Shown in pieces: positions 43,001 through 50,849 of a stretch of 64,000 nt of DNA. This stretch comes from Tragulus kanchil (Eukaryota > Chordata > Mammalia > Artiodactyla > Tragulidae), in NCBI GenBank assembly GCA_022376925.1, contig JAIOJX010000004.1, positions 173,877,501 through 173,941,500 on the forward strand, written 5' to 3'. Both the position numbers and the translations under genes were made by a program. The notes below the pieces were generated by a model. That model was not told the DNA's origin. It saw nothing but the letters and a program-made list of their open reading frames with translations, and searched no databases. The number at the start of each line of letters is the position of its first letter. Within the stretch, counting starts at the first letter, position 1.

Positions 43001-45449
43001 GCAGCCCAAGAGACCTGAGCGTCCCAGACACGCCTTGTCCTCTGCACCCTCTTCCTTTGCCTAGGCTGTTCCTGCCTCCCCCGACACCCTTCCCCCAGTT
43101 CCTATCTTTAGACACCACACTATTTATATTTGGGGGACAAACTTAAATTCGAGAACTATTTCTTGTCTACCTGAACACATTAACTGAACATGGTGCATTT
43201 TATCTGACCCAAACTAAGGGGGCCTGTCGGCACCCACCGGGTTTTCCTTCACCCGAGAGAGGGGGAACGTGGACGGAGGGATCAGAGAGTGGTGGGAGAG
43301 CCAGTGGTGGAAAGTGGGCCAGAATTCCTCTGGGGAGTCAAAGGGGTACAAGCCAGGAGGTCTCCCTGGGAGAGGCCCCTTGGAGCCTAGAGAAATAGGG
43401 CAAAGGACGACAGAGGCCGCAGGCCTGTGCACAGCTTAGAGCCAAGGAGAGGACCAAGAACTGGGCGATGCACGTGTGCGCCCGCCCACCCGGCCAGCCG
43501 TCCACGGCCCGGGGCACCCGAGCCAGAGAAGACGCACGGGATTCAGGTTCTACGACCTGGGTCTAACCCCAGCTCTGTCCCCGGCCACCGTGTGTCCCCC
43601 ATAGGTCGGGTCGTTCCTCCGGGCCACTCTGTCTGCTCCCTTGGATGCAGGTGAGAGCAGACCCCTCTTGACCACCACGGGCTCCACTGGGATCATGTAC
43701 ATAAGTGTCCCCTCACGCAGCCACTCAGCAGGTCTCCAGAGCCCGCAGGCGGCCACCCGCCAGCCTGAGGTCAGGGAGGGACAGCCGAGGTGCCCAGCCC
43801 AAGACGGGAAGACTCCAGGAAAAGAGGTCAGAGGAGGAGGCCACACCTTTTGCAGTTCTTCAAATTTGGGGTCATTCCGGGAAGTGGGGGGCAGGACCTT
43901 CCTCTTCTCTCCTGGAAACAGAGGGGAGCCTGATGAGCAGAGGGGGACCTGCGGTCGCCCCGGAGCAGCGGCTCCCCACCAGGGGATCGGTCCTGCTGCT
44001 TCACACGCACGCGTGCACACAGTGTGTTCACAGACACACACACACACATAGTGACATGTTCACACGTGTGTGCACATGCTGCCATGCACACACAGGCACC
44101 CTGAGCACCAAGCAGCCCAAGAGACCTGAGCGTCCCAGACACGCCTTGTCCTCTGCACCCTCTTCCTTTGCCTAGGCTGTTCCTGCCTCCCCCGACACCC
44201 TTCCCCCAGTTCCTATCTTTAGACACCACACTATTTATATTTGGGGGACAAACTTAAATTCGAGAACTATTTCTTGTCTACCTGAAATTCACATTAACTG
44301 AACATGGTGCATTTTATCTGACACTCTATCCACATACATCAGAAGGAGCCACAGCTCAGACAAGCCCAGGTCTCCGGGCTCCACGGGGCCGAGGCCGAGC
44401 TCGCCCACGTCTGTCTCGCTCCTGGAGTGAGCGAGACATCGAGGGCACCTGGATTGTCCTCTGAGTCCCTGGACCTGGGTCAGCATCTCCCCAAGTTGAG
44501 AACCCTTGAGCCCACAAACTTTAGAGACGAGCAGGACCCCTGGGATCACTGAGTTCCAATGTACGTGGGAGAAACTGAGTCACCCCGTGGATTTAGGCTG
44601 GCTTTGCCCAAATCCACAAAATGCATTGCCTCTGTGGTCAGGAGGCCCAGCTGGAGTCTTGCAGACCCTCTGGAAACCTCCGAGGTCCACCCGGCCCCGA
44701 GCACCCTGACGAGAGGCGGACAGGCCCTGGACGAGTGCCTGGTGGTGGGCGGGGTGCGTGATGGCCGTGGCGGCCCCTTCCTGGAACAGCTCTCCTGCCA
44801 CTCTGCCCTCACGTCGTGCCCAGTCTGCTCGCCACAGCTCCGTCTCTAAACTGACTATAGAACCAGACGTGTTTCCAGCCTGAAGCCCTACTGCCCGTCC
44901 TCACGGCCACCGTCGTCCTGATGCCTTCAGCCTGAAACCACGTGGAAACTGAGAACGCCCGGCAGGGGGGGACGCCAGCCCCGCGACTCTGGACTTGGCC
45001 TCTGCAGTGCTGCCCCGTGCCCGCTTCCCCGTCTGTTAGAAGGTGGCAAGGACGCCCATGTCTACGATGCCTCCGAGTCACAGGTGAGCTGCTGCCCGTA
45101 AGCGGCGCTCAGCCCAGCCCCGCACAGAGGGCACACAGCCCTCGCCACCGCCGCCGTCCCCGTGGGCCTGGAGATGCGCGGTGGTGCGGGATCTGGGGGC
45201 CCCTCTGGGGAAGGGTCCAGAAGCAGGGAGCAAGTGTAAAGCAGAAGGCACAGACAGGGGCTGGACAGAACCGGGTGTTCAGCTGACTACCGGGAAGGCA
45301 ATGCGGCGCCGGATCCGGCGCGTTAGGCTCTCACAGCGCAGGCCGCGCCCCCGCCCCGCCCGCCCGGCACCTTGTGAGAGGCCCTCCTCCACGGGTGGGT
45401 CCGCCTTCCCTGGGAGCTGCAGCAGGTTGTAGGGGGAGTCCTGCTCCAT
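18987..45449 (-). CDS. PARVG: PARVG, gamma-parvin, complete coding region in 12 exons
   Basis: Gamma-parvin is a cytosolic adaptor of focal adhesions, mainly in blood cells. It binds integrin-linked kinase through its second calponin-homology (CH) domain and links integrins to actin. Minus-strand coding exons in order are 45449-45371, 42800-42736, 41499-41397, 40910-40770, 39611-39496, 38377-38322, 33586-33564, 30351-30293, 30112-30044, 26367-26266, 19656-19584 and 19096-18987. Their lengths are 79, 65, 103, 141, 116, 56, 23, 59, 69, 102, 73 and 110 nt. Phases join without a break to give 331 residues plus TAA, the human length as I recall it. CH1 lies roughly at residues 45-155 and CH2 roughly at 205-325. 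The frame is open only when one copy of each ~1.1 kb duplication is used. The run of recognisable family segments ([62 protein letters not shown]) separates it from alpha- and beta-parvin. Confidence 0.96.
19584..19656 (-). CDS. PARVG: PARVG coding exon 11, CH2, copy 1
   Basis: The acceptor is TCCTTGCAG and the donor GTGAGAG; 73 nt; it encodes [20 protein letters not shown] then VSPE and one base of Asp. This is the usable copy: the other, at 20712-20784, has lost its splice donor. Confidence 0.96.
20712..20784 (-). pseudogene. PARVG: Second copy of PARVG exon 11, donor destroyed
   Basis: The coding bases are identical to 19584-19656, but the duplication junction falls one base past the exon end. 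The donor GT becomes GC followed by unrelated sequence. The copy therefore cannot splice normally. It marks the exact left edge of this duplicated block. Confidence 0.9.
22358..22570 (+). mobile_element. CHR-type SINE
   Basis: It contains AAGACTCCACGCTCCCAATG and GATCAGGGATCCCACG and ends in AAATAAATAAATTACTTAAT with an A run. Confidence 0.75.
23135..23308 (-). mobile_element. CHR-type SINE
   Basis: On the plus strand TATTTTTTTATTTGGCTGCT is followed by the reversed body and head, ending GGAAGTCCCT. Confidence 0.7.
25383..25500 (+). repeat. Two-unit tandem repeat of about 60 bp
   Basis: CCCACAGGCCAGAACCCCTA and CCCACAGGCCTGAACCCCTA each lead into CCACACCCCAGCC(G/A)TCGATGC. A short extra copy of GTCGATGCTG lies between them. 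Confidence 0.85.
25795..26130 (+). repeat. (TGGA/GGTG)n minisatellite; copy at 26898-27233
   Basis: About 330 bp of GGATGGATGGATGG and GGTGGGTGGGTG units with TAGATGAA variants, in the PARVG intron between exons 10 and 11. The minus strand reads as a meaningless Ile-His-Pro-Ser-Ile-His string. Confidence 0.95.
26266..26367 (-). CDS. PARVG: PARVG coding exon 10, CH2 core, copy 1
   Basis: The acceptor is CCTCTGTAG and the donor GTAAGT; 102 nt, 34 codons, phase 0. It encodes [20 protein letters not shown] then [14 protein letters not shown], the most conserved part of CH2 in parvins. The duplicate at 27369-27470 is also in frame and could be wrongly retained. Confidence 0.97.
26425..26555 (+). 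mobile_element. MIR SINE remnant; copy at 27527-27657
   Basis: It contains AAGTCACATGACCTCTCTGG, GAAATAGGGGGGACCTCCCT and AGCGTTGTTGTAAACAGCAG, in MIR order. Confidence 0.65.
27369..27470 (-). other. PARVG: Second copy of PARVG coding exon 10
   Basis: This is a copy of 26266-26367, offset 1103 bp, with splice sites intact. A one-base deletion in a G run lies just beyond the acceptor (near 27483), in the intron. Confidence 0.9.
28250..28420 (-). mobile_element. MIR/L2-type remnant; copy at 29341-29511
   Basis: GTGCCCACAGTGTGCCAGGT is followed by GTTAAAAGGAGGCTGAGACT, the reversed MIR core. Confidence 0.5.
28455..28673 (-). mobile_element. Bov-tA SINE; copy at 29546-29764
   Basis: The plus strand reads TGCTCAGTCCTCGGTCGCAT through CCTGCATTGGCAGGCGGGCT to CCACCTGGGGAGCC, the whole element reversed. 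It lies in a PARVG intron and is copied by D5. Confidence 0.85.
28953..29021 (-). other. PARVG: Other copy of PARVG coding exon 9
   Basis: The exon and splice sites are identical to 30044-30112, offset 1091 bp, inside the 28026-30212 doublet. Just upstream of its acceptor this copy has shorter base runs than the other, as expected near an unpolished sequence end. Confidence 0.9.
30044..30112 (-). CDS. PARVG: PARVG coding exon 9, CH2, copy 2 of a doublet
   Basis: The acceptor is CTGAACAG and the donor GTAGGAG; 69 nt; it encodes [20 protein letters not shown] then DTQ, in phase 0 at both ends. An identical exon lies at 28953-29021. Because 69 is a multiple of three, an automatic gene model could carry both and print a false 23-residue repeat in the protein. 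Confidence 0.95.
30293..30351 (-). CDS. PARVG: PARVG coding exon 8, start of CH2, copy 1
   Basis: The acceptor is GTCTGCAG and the donor GTAGGG; 59 nt; it encodes [20 protein letters not shown], ending in phase 0. A second copy with both splice sites intact is at 31284-31342. Confidence 0.95.
30642..30863 (-). mobile_element. Bov-tA SINE; copy at 31633-31854
   Basis: The plus strand reads CAAGTCGCTTCAGTCACATC through GGGATCGAACCCGCGTCTCT to GCGCCACCTGAGAAGCC. It is intronic and copied by D6. Confidence 0.85.
31284..31342 (-). other. PARVG: Second copy of PARVG coding exon 8
   Basis: The exon is the same as 30293-30351 at an offset of 991 bp, inside the 30128-32138 doublet. At 59 nt, including both copies would shift the frame. 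Confidence 0.9.
32330..32440 (+). mobile_element. MIR SINE remnant
   Basis: TCTCTTCACCTCTCGGTGCC, CAGTTCCCTCGTTCGTGAAA and GGGGAACAGTAGC follow the MIR core order. Confidence 0.65.
32860..33025 (+). repeat. (TGGA)n simple repeat, imperfect
   Basis: Runs of GGATGGATGGATGGG alternate with GAATGAATGAATGAG, in the PARVG intron between exons 7 and 8. Confidence 0.9.
33100..33306 (-). mobile_element. MIR SINE, well preserved
   Basis: The plus strand reads CATTTTACAAATGAGGACAC then TGAGGCACAGGCAGGTTCAG and TTTGAACCCAGGTCG, the reversed MIR core. Confidence 0.75.
33564..33586 (-). CDS. PARVG: PARVG coding exon 7, 23-nt microexon
   Basis: The acceptor is TTCTCTTTAG and the donor GTGAGT. The 23 nt encode TDEDQPS with split codons at both ends. 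It joins the previous exon's SG and the next exon's K, giving SGTDEDQPSKDVFDELF without a gap. The exon is too short to find by similarity alone; splice sites, phase and the acidic linker match support it. It lies just outside a duplicated block. Confidence 0.85.
33602..35747 (+). repeat. Direct duplication D7 (unit ~1085 bp)
   Basis: Copies are 33602-34685 and 34687-35747. The end of copy 1 (34651-34686) has a distorted C-rich run compared with 35736-35765. It starts 16 bp away from PARVG microexon 7. Confidence 0.94.
33838..34050 (-). mobile_element. Bov-tA SINE; copy at 34923-35135
   Basis: The plus strand reads GTGCTAAGTCTCTTCAGTTG through TCTTCTGCATCGTCAGGCGG to AGTGCCACCCGGGAAGC. It is intronic and copied by D7. 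Confidence 0.85.
35405..37673 (+). repeat. Direct duplication D8 (unit ~1153 bp), overlapping D7
   Basis: Copies are 35405-36520 and 36561-37673, with a ~40 bp odd stretch between them (36521-36560). Early in copy 2, runs of C are shorter. A ~350-bp part is shared with D7, so it occurs three times (34320, 35405 and 36561 onward). Confidence 0.94.
36100..36270 (-). mobile_element. MIR SINE; copy at 37253-37423
   Basis: GACATGAGGAAGCTCAGAGA, GGGCGAGTGACTTGTCCAAG and GGGCACACAGCTTAGACC give the reversed MIR core. Confidence 0.75.
38322..38377 (-). CDS. PARVG: PARVG coding exon 6, inter-CH linker
   Basis: The acceptor is TTTCCCAG; 56 nt; it encodes [18 protein letters not shown] and two bases of Gly. 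Two overlapping donors are possible: GTGAGG after 38322 and GTGAGC after 38330. The first gives the correct phase into the next exon and a linker equal in length to the human one as I recall it, so I chose it. Confidence 0.88.
38645..38780 (+). repeat. (GAATGGATGGGTG)n simple repeat after an L2-like end
   Basis: Imperfect TGAATGAATGGATAG and GGGTGGGTGGGTGAATG units follow a stretch at 38510-38645 that resembles an L2 LINE 3' end. PARVG intron between exons 6 and 7. Confidence 0.85.
39496..39611 (-). CDS. PARVG: PARVG coding exon 5, end of CH1
   Basis: The acceptor is CTCCCAG and the donor GTAAGG; 116 nt. It completes a Ser and encodes [20 protein letters not shown] and then a proline-rich turn ending VQVEVITTE, in phase 0. 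This is the CH1 C-terminal helix and the start of the inter-domain linker. Confidence 0.96.
40109..40308 (+). mobile_element. Bov-tA SINE
   Basis: It starts GGGCTTCCCTGGTGGCTCAG and ATGGTAAAGAATCTACAATA, a well preserved head, and ends in a diverged tail. It lies in the PARVG intron between exons 4 and 5. Confidence 0.88.
40395..40505 (+). mobile_element. MIR SINE remnant
   Basis: CCTTGGAGAAGCTATTTCAA followed by GCCTCAGTTTTCTCATCTGG and AAAACGGGGAGG. Confidence 0.7.
40770..40910 (-). CDS. PARVG: PARVG coding exon 4, CH1 core
   Basis: The acceptor is TCCTCAG and the donor GTGCGT; 141 nt. It completes the split Gln and encodes a segment with [20 protein letters not shown] and later ARWSVE, ending in phase 1. 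The Lys-Leu-Thr-x-Val-Leu-Glu-Ala-Val core matches the CH1 helix of parvins. Confidence 0.96.
41397..41499 (-). CDS. PARVG: PARVG coding exon 3, start of CH1
   Basis: The acceptor is CGGCAG and the donor GTGAGT; 103 nt. It starts [20 protein letters not shown] and goes on through [14 protein letters not shown], the first half of the first calponin-homology domain. It ends in phase 1. This exon is not duplicated. Confidence 0.96.
42736..42800 (-). CDS. PARVG: PARVG coding exon 2, copy 1
   Basis: The acceptor is TTTCCAG and the donor GTGTGG; the length is 65 nt. It completes the split Gly and encodes [21 protein letters not shown], ending in phase 0. This is the linker before CH1. The same 65 nt recur at 43847-43911. 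Confidence 0.94.
42912..42940 (+). repeat. (AC)n microsatellite; copy at 44024-44050
   Basis: A short CACACACACACACA run in the PARVG intron between exons 1 and 2, copied by D9. Confidence 0.85.
43847..43911 (-). other. PARVG: Second copy of PARVG coding exon 2
   Basis: The exon and its splice sites are identical to 42736-42800, offset 1111 bp, inside the 42097-44322 doublet. Using both copies (65 nt is not a multiple of 3) would shift the reading frame, so only one can belong to the mRNA. Confidence 0.9.
44323..44952. other. PARVG intron 1-2, unique DNA
   Basis: Nothing is recognisable beyond short open frames. GAGCGAGAC repeats in GCTCCTGGAGTGAGCGAGAC are incidental. Confidence 0.5.
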
Positions 45450-45465
45450 CGCCGCCTCGCCGGCC
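45371..45465 (-). CDS. PARVG: PARVG first coding exon (ATG exon), copy 1
   Basis: The exon follows an acceptor ending CCGCAG and has 16 nt of 5'UTR before the ATG at 45449-45447. It encodes [15 protein letters not shown] and onward to LSQ, then ends one base into a glycine codon before donor GTGCCG. The N-terminal pattern of Leu-Leu-Gln-Leu-Pro followed by acidic residues is that of gamma-parvin. An identical copy lies 1119 bp away at 46490-46584. Confidence 0.93.
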
Positions 45466-46489
45466 CTGCGGACACAGGGACACAGGCAACCCTCCACTGG
45501 CCGTGTGTGGTTGCCTCCCGACCAGGAGGCGCCCCCGGGGAGGGGGTGGGAGCGGGCTCTGGGTGGACAAGCCACCGCACTGCCTGGGCAAGGGGACGGG
45601 GCCCCTGCTGAGAAGGCCGCTGGGAGCCAGTCCTCGCAGGATGCCCCGGAGGAAACAGGCAACGGCTGAGGTCTCAGCCTGGGCTACGTTTTGGTGGGAA
45701 GGAGGGGTCCTCGGTCAGGTGCAGAGCGGCCAGCCCTCAGCCCCTCCTGCAGCGCACAGGAAGCCCCGCCCTCCCGCCCGGGCAGCAGGACCAAGGGGGC
45801 GGCAACCCACTTCTCAGAGCTTCTTGGATCCAGAAAACCCTCAGGCTGACCTCCGGGGGAGAATCTGGTGGGGGCAGGGGTGCCGTGTGGCGGTGACCAC
45901 ACGGATGGGTGAGGGCTGCCGCCCAGGAGGTCCTGCAGGGCCAGGGCAGGGGACAGGCCGGTCCCCTCTGGGCCCTGAGCACCCGTCAAAGGACACAGAG
46001 CAGCCCCACCGCCTCGAGGGCGCGGGCGCAGGACTGGGCTGCAGGCCGGGCTCTTGAGGGTGTGGCCGTAATGAACGCCGGCAGGGGGGGACGCCAGCCC
46101 CGCGACTCTGGACTTGGCCTCTGCAGTGCTGCCCCGTGCCCGCTTCCCCGTCTGTTAGAAGGTGGCAAGGACGCCCATGTCTACGATGCCTCCGAGTCAC
46201 AGGTGAGCTGCTGCCCGTAAGCGGCGCTCAGCCCAGCCCCGCACAGAGGGCACACAGCCCTCGCCACCGCCGCCGTCCCCGTGGGCCTGGAGATGCGCGG
46301 TGGTGCGGGATCTGGGGGCCCCTCTGGGGAAGGGTCCAGAAGCAGGGAGCAAGTGTAAAGCAGAAGGCACAGACAGGGGCTGGACAGAACCGGGTGTTCA
46401 GCTGACTACCGGGAAGGCAATGCGGCGCCGGATCCGGCGCGTTAGGCTCTCACAGCGCAGGCCGCGCCCCCGCCCCGCCCGCCCGGCAC

Positions 46490-46584
46490 CTTGTGAGAGG
46501 CCCTCCTCCACGGGTGGGTCCGCCTTCCCTGGGAGCTGCAGCAGGTTGTAGGGGGAGTCCTGCTCCATCGCCGCCTCGCCGGCC
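46490..46584 (-). other. PARVG: Second copy of the PARVG ATG exon
   Basis: This is an exact copy of the exon at 45371-45465, including acceptor, ATG (46568-46566) and donor. It sits inside the 44953-47186 doublet. With both copies spliced, the second would add a phase-shifted N-terminus. I read it as a duplicate from assembly, not an alternative first exon. Confidence 0.9.
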
Positions 46585-47189
46585 CTGCGGACACAGGGAC
46601 ACAGGCAACCCTCCACTGGCCGTGTGTGGTTGCCTCCCGACCAGGAGGCGCCCCCGGGGAGGGGGTGGGAGCGGGCTCTGGGTGGACAAGCCACCGCACT
46701 GCCTGGGCAAGGGGACGGGGCCCCTGCTGAGAAGGCCGCTGGGAGCCAGTCCTCGCAGGATGCCCCGGAGGAAACAGGCAACGGCTGAGGTCTCAGCCTG
46801 GGCTACGTTTTGGTGGGAAGGAGGGGTCCTCGGTCAGGTGCAGAGCGGCCAGCCCTCAGCCCCTCCTGCAGCGCACAGGAAGCCCCGCCCTCCCGCCCGG
46901 GCAGCAGGACCAAGGGGGCGGCAACCCACTTCTCAGAGCTTCTTGGATCCAGAAAACCCTCAGGCTGACCTCCGGGGGAGAATCTGGTGGGGGCAGGGGT
47001 GCCGTGTGGCGGTGACCACACGGATGGGTGAGGGCTGCCGCCCAGGAGGTCCTGCAGGGCCAGGGCAGGGGACAGGCCGGTCCCCTCTGGGCCCTGAGCA
47101 CCCGTCAAAGGACACAGAGCAGCCCCACCGCCTCGAGGGCGCGGGCGCAGGACTGGGCTGCAGGCCGGGCTCTTGAGGGTGTGGCCTGG

Positions 47190-47999
47190 CCCCGCCTGGC
47201 CCCCGTTCTGAGCGAGGCTCTCTCTCTGCATGGACCTGTCGAGGTGGTTCAGGGTCTCTTCGCTTGCCCGGAAGGGCCAGAGCTCTCAGAGCCTGCCCTC
47301 CTCCTCCTCGCAGCGGGCTGGCAGGTTCAGAGCCTCCTGCCTGGGCTCACTTCCTCTCCCGCTAGGCCACAGCCCCGCCCGCCACCTTCACTCTGGCCCC
47401 CGGGTTCCCCCAGTCCTTTCAGTCCCAAACTGACACTCGGGGCCGGGCCTCATGCAGCGGAAGCTGGTGGTCCGCTCCCGGCCCTGGGAGGCTTGGCGGG
47501 GGCACGCGGGGCCCCGAGCAGATGTGAGTTGGAGGGGTTCACAAGCCTGCAGCCCCGTTACACTAGCGGCCGGCCAGGGACTCCGGGGCCGTGGGAACCC
47601 CCTGCGGGGCCAACCTCGCCCCCTGAATCCCCAGCCTCCCTTTGGACAGGATCTGATCAAAGGACGGGGCCAGAGGGGAGGCAAGAACTGGGCCTGGAGG
47701 GCAGGAGGCTGGGTTCCAGGCGGCTGCTCCTTGCTTCGGCTTGTGTGGCTTGGGACCAGCGACCTCCCTTCCCGGGTCCTGACGCCCCTTCCCGAGGCGG
47801 GGCTGGACCTGCTGCTCGCCTAGGGCAGGGATGGGCGCCGGGAGCTGGGCTTCCTCCAGCCGTCCGCCGCCCCGAGCAGTCCCTTCCGGACCTGGGCCCC
47901 ACTTTCTTCATCTGAATACCGGGGTGGCCTGTCTCCCCAACACCTGGGTGAAGCTCGGGGGAGATGAAGATTAGGAAGCAAAGGGAGGCGTCTCTGGCT
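47190..47999. other. GC-rich DNA between the PARVG ATG exon and the CpG island
   Basis: Probably the intron between a non-coding first exon and the ATG exon. A 295-codon open frame crosses it from the duplicated block but shows no family features. Confidence 0.4.
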
Positions 48000-48800
48000 A
48001 GTGAGCGGTGGAGGGCGCCTTCTGCCTGCCGGGCCTCGGGGCGGGAGGACCGCGGCCTCTAAGCGGGGCGCCCGGAGGGCAGGCGGGGGGAAGGGTGTGC
48101 TCTGCCCAGCGCCCTCCCCGGGGGGCCTCGGCTACGACTGCGCTCTCTGCGCCCCCTTCCCACGAGGCCTCCCGGAGCCTCCCTTTCTCGGCTGAGCTCA
48201 GGCACCCAAGCCTGATGGCCAGCGGGCGGGAAGGCCCAGGGCCGAGGACTCACCCGGCCGCTTCCTCCGCTCACGAAACGAAGGCCGCGGAGCTCCCACG
48301 GGGCCCGGGTCCCACACCGAAGCTGGTTCCGGGTTCCCCGAGGAGGCGGGGGCCGCGGCTCACTTCCTCCGGGCCTGTGGCTTCTGCCGCGCAGTCCAGG
48401 CGGCGGCGGCGGGCGCTTCCTCCCGCGGGGCCGTGGGCCTGGTGCTCTGGTCGCCCCCCGCGGCCCCCCGGAAAGCCCCGCCCGGGCCCACGGGGCCAGC
48501 CGCACCTCGGGGCGCCCCGGAGGGCAGCTCGCGGGCAGCTCAGAGCCTACGCTTCGTTCTCTCCCTCTCCCCGCCCTGCTGCCGAGGCCAGAGGCTGGGG
48601 GTCTGCGTTCCCGAGGCCCCCGTCCCCACCCTCTGCTCGTGTCTGCTCTGCCTCCAGGCCGTCCCTCCGGCTCCTTGTCACCAGCCGGCCGCCCCGCTTC
48701 CTCCAGCCTGGGCCACCCGGAGCCTCCCAGCTGGAAACTGCTCACTCACACCCCGCCTCCCGCCCCAGAGCTGCCTCCACAGGAGAACCCACTCCACGGT
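48000..48800 (-). promoter_or_regulatory. PARVG: CpG-dense island upstream of the PARVG ATG exon, candidate promoter
   Basis: This is the most CpG-rich unique stretch between the two genes, about 1.5-2.2 kb upstream of the ATG exon. On the minus strand it holds GGAGGAAG three times, near 48268-48261, 48370-48363 and 48423-48416. These are ETS-type cores and would suit a gene expressed in blood cells. There is no TATA box that I can see. A non-coding first exon of PARVG is likely here, but its limits cannot be read. Confidence 0.45.
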
Positions 48801-49069
48801 TCAGCTCACTCAAAACCCACCAGGGGTGTCCGACCGCCCTTCCTTAAAATGAAATCCCGGCTGCCCGGCCCAGCCCTAGGTCCCCATGTGACCTGCCAGC
48901 AACGTCTCCCTCCTCGTCCCCTCACCTCTTCCATCTTCCCGCCGCCCCCGCCATGTGGACCACCTTTCTATTCCCTTAAGTGCCGCCCACCTTCCTGCTT
49001 TGGGGTCCTCACGCTTACTGGGCCCTCTACCTGGCTTTTAAAATGGTTGAGTCTGCATCATTATCATCA

Positions 49070-49225
49070 ACTCTAAGTGCCTCCTCCTTCAGGAAGCCTT
49101 CCCTAACTGCCTTATCTAAAGAGTCGATCCTTCCCTGATTCCTCGCTGTGGCCCCTTCAGGTTCCTTTGTCCCCGTGCCTAGAGCAATGCCTGCCTGGCA
49201 CAAAGGCGGCTCAGTGGATAAATGT
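49070..49225 (+). mobile_element. L2-type LINE 3' end remnant
   Basis: CTCCTCCTTCAGGAAGCCTT, CCCTAACTGCCTTATCT and GCAATGCCTGCCTGGCACAA before GATAAATG, the usual L2 3' order. Confidence 0.6.
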
Positions 49226-49879
49226 GGGTGGCTATTGTTGCCTAAGGGGATCAGGAAGCTTTTTCAGAGGAGAACTGGGTTTTGATGGATGAATAAGAGT
49301 TGGGCAGTCAAAGAAGACAGGTGAGAATGTTCCAGATGGAGGGACCAGCCTCTGGAAAGGACTAGGGGAACAGAAGGAGAGATCCCCGGATAGCGGGGCC
49401 GACTCAGGTTGGTCTCTCGAGCTCAAGTCTTCCCACGCCAGGCTATTGACAGCTTCCATAGCAACAGGTGACCGGGCTGGTTGACCAGAAGCGAACCACC
49501 CTTTCTCTGCCGCCAGATCCTGCAAACAGGCAGGCAGAGCCAGTGAGAAGCAGGTGAGCGGGAAAGCGAGACTGTCTGTCCAAGGTTATGAAAACGACAA
49601 GGTGCCGCTGACGCGACTGCTGAGATCTGCTGGCTGATGATGAAGCAGCATGCTCATCAGGGCTTTCACTTCACTAGGACCCGGCTTTGCAGGCAGATGC
49701 TCTCTTATCCATGGTTACGGGGAAGACACATGGGCGCAGGGTCTAGTCTGCCGTTCTGCCCACCTCTGCGAGGCTGGAATTGGTGACAAAACGCAGCAAG
49801 AAAGAGGCTACTTCTCAACACAATTCTTTTAATTTGAACTTTATTTAGCAAAGTATATATTTTACATAGCTGTATTAGC

Positions 49880-50104
49880 TTGGCATCCCCGGTGGCTCAG
49901 CAGGTAAAGAATCTGCAATACAAGGGTCACAGGAGACACAGGTTCGATCCCCGGGACGGGAAGACTCCCTGGCGAAGGGAATGGCAGCCCACTCCAGTCT
50001 CTGGGCCTGGGGAAGCCCGTGGACAGAGGAGGCTGGTGGGCTCATAGTCCAAAGGGTCGCCAAGAGCTGAACATGACTGAGTGGCTAAGCGCACACACAC
50101 ACAC
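49880..50104 (+). mobile_element. Bov-tA SINE with (AC)n tail
   Basis: It starts GGCATCCCCGGTGGCTCAGC, has GGTTCGATCCCCGGGACGGG and ends ACATGACTGAGTGGCTAAGC followed by an AC repeat. Confidence 0.88.
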
Positions 50105-50459
50105 CATAGCTTAATTCTCCTTATATAGCTACAGTATGTAAAGCATATTTACATCACCGAATCCCAGTGCAGGCTTGTTTTTTGTTATTGTTTTAGCATC
50201 TTACTACATTTGCTTTTTCTTTCATTCTTTTTCTCAACCATTTAAAAATAAATTGCAGGGAGGGATGGTGACACGTCATTTCCAAATACTTCAGAATGCA
50301 TTTCCTAGGAATACATGCATGCTTCTCCAAGACACCCTAGGAAATCAACACTGAAGAAGTAATATTTTCATTCCTATTCAAATTTCCCCAATTATTATTA
50401 TGCTGCTTACGGGGATTTTGTTTCTATTTCTTTTTACTCCAAGACCCAATCGGGATCCT

Positions 50460-50840
50460 CACTTCCGTTCAGTCGCTCAGTCACGTCGGACTCTTCGTGA
50501 CCCCGCGGATGGAAGCACCCCAGGCTCCCCTGGCCTTCACCATTTCCCAGAGTTTGCTCAAACTCATGTCCACTGAGTCAGTGACGCCTCCCAACCGTCT
50601 CCTCCTCTGTCGCCTCCTCCTCCTCCTGCCCTCCGTCTCTCCCAGCTTCAGCGTCTTTTCCAGTGAGTCGGCTCTTTGCATCCAGTGGCCAAAGTACTAG
50701 AGCCTCAGCTTCAGCCCCAGTCCTTCCAGTGAATATTCAGGGTTGATTCCTTTAGGACGGACGGGTCTGCTCTCCTTGCCGTCCAGGGGACTCTCAAGCA
50801 TCCTCTCCAGCACGACAGTTCAAGGGCATTTTCCTGGCAG
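50460..50840 (-). mobile_element. BovB LINE 3' end, longest copy in the window
   Basis: The plus strand reads GTTCAGTCGCTCAGTCACGT, GCTCAAACTCATGTCCACTG, GAGTCGGCTCTTTGCATCCA and GGGTTGATTCCTTTAGGACG, the reversed BovB 3' region. BovB is the LINE known for horizontal transfer between vertebrates. A (CTC)n stretch near 50612-50632 is internal. Confidence 0.85.
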
Positions 50841-50849
50841 GCAGTTAAT

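Larger units (their letters stand above)
42097..44322 (+). repeat. Direct duplication D9 (unit ~1111 bp), carries PARVG exon 2
   Basis: Copies are 42097-43210 and 43208-44322. The only length difference I found is four bases missing close to the join, near 43176. Confidence 0.95.
44953..47186 (+). repeat. Direct duplication D10 (unit ~1119 bp), carries the PARVG ATG exon
   Basis: Copies are 44953-46067 and 46073-47186, with five unmatched bases at the join. One C is missing at the start of copy 2. Confidence 0.95.

Noticed and set aside
47028..47915. 295-codon plus-strand open frame upstream of PARVG
   Set aside because: Antisense to the PARVG 5' region, GC-driven, with no family motif or splice support.
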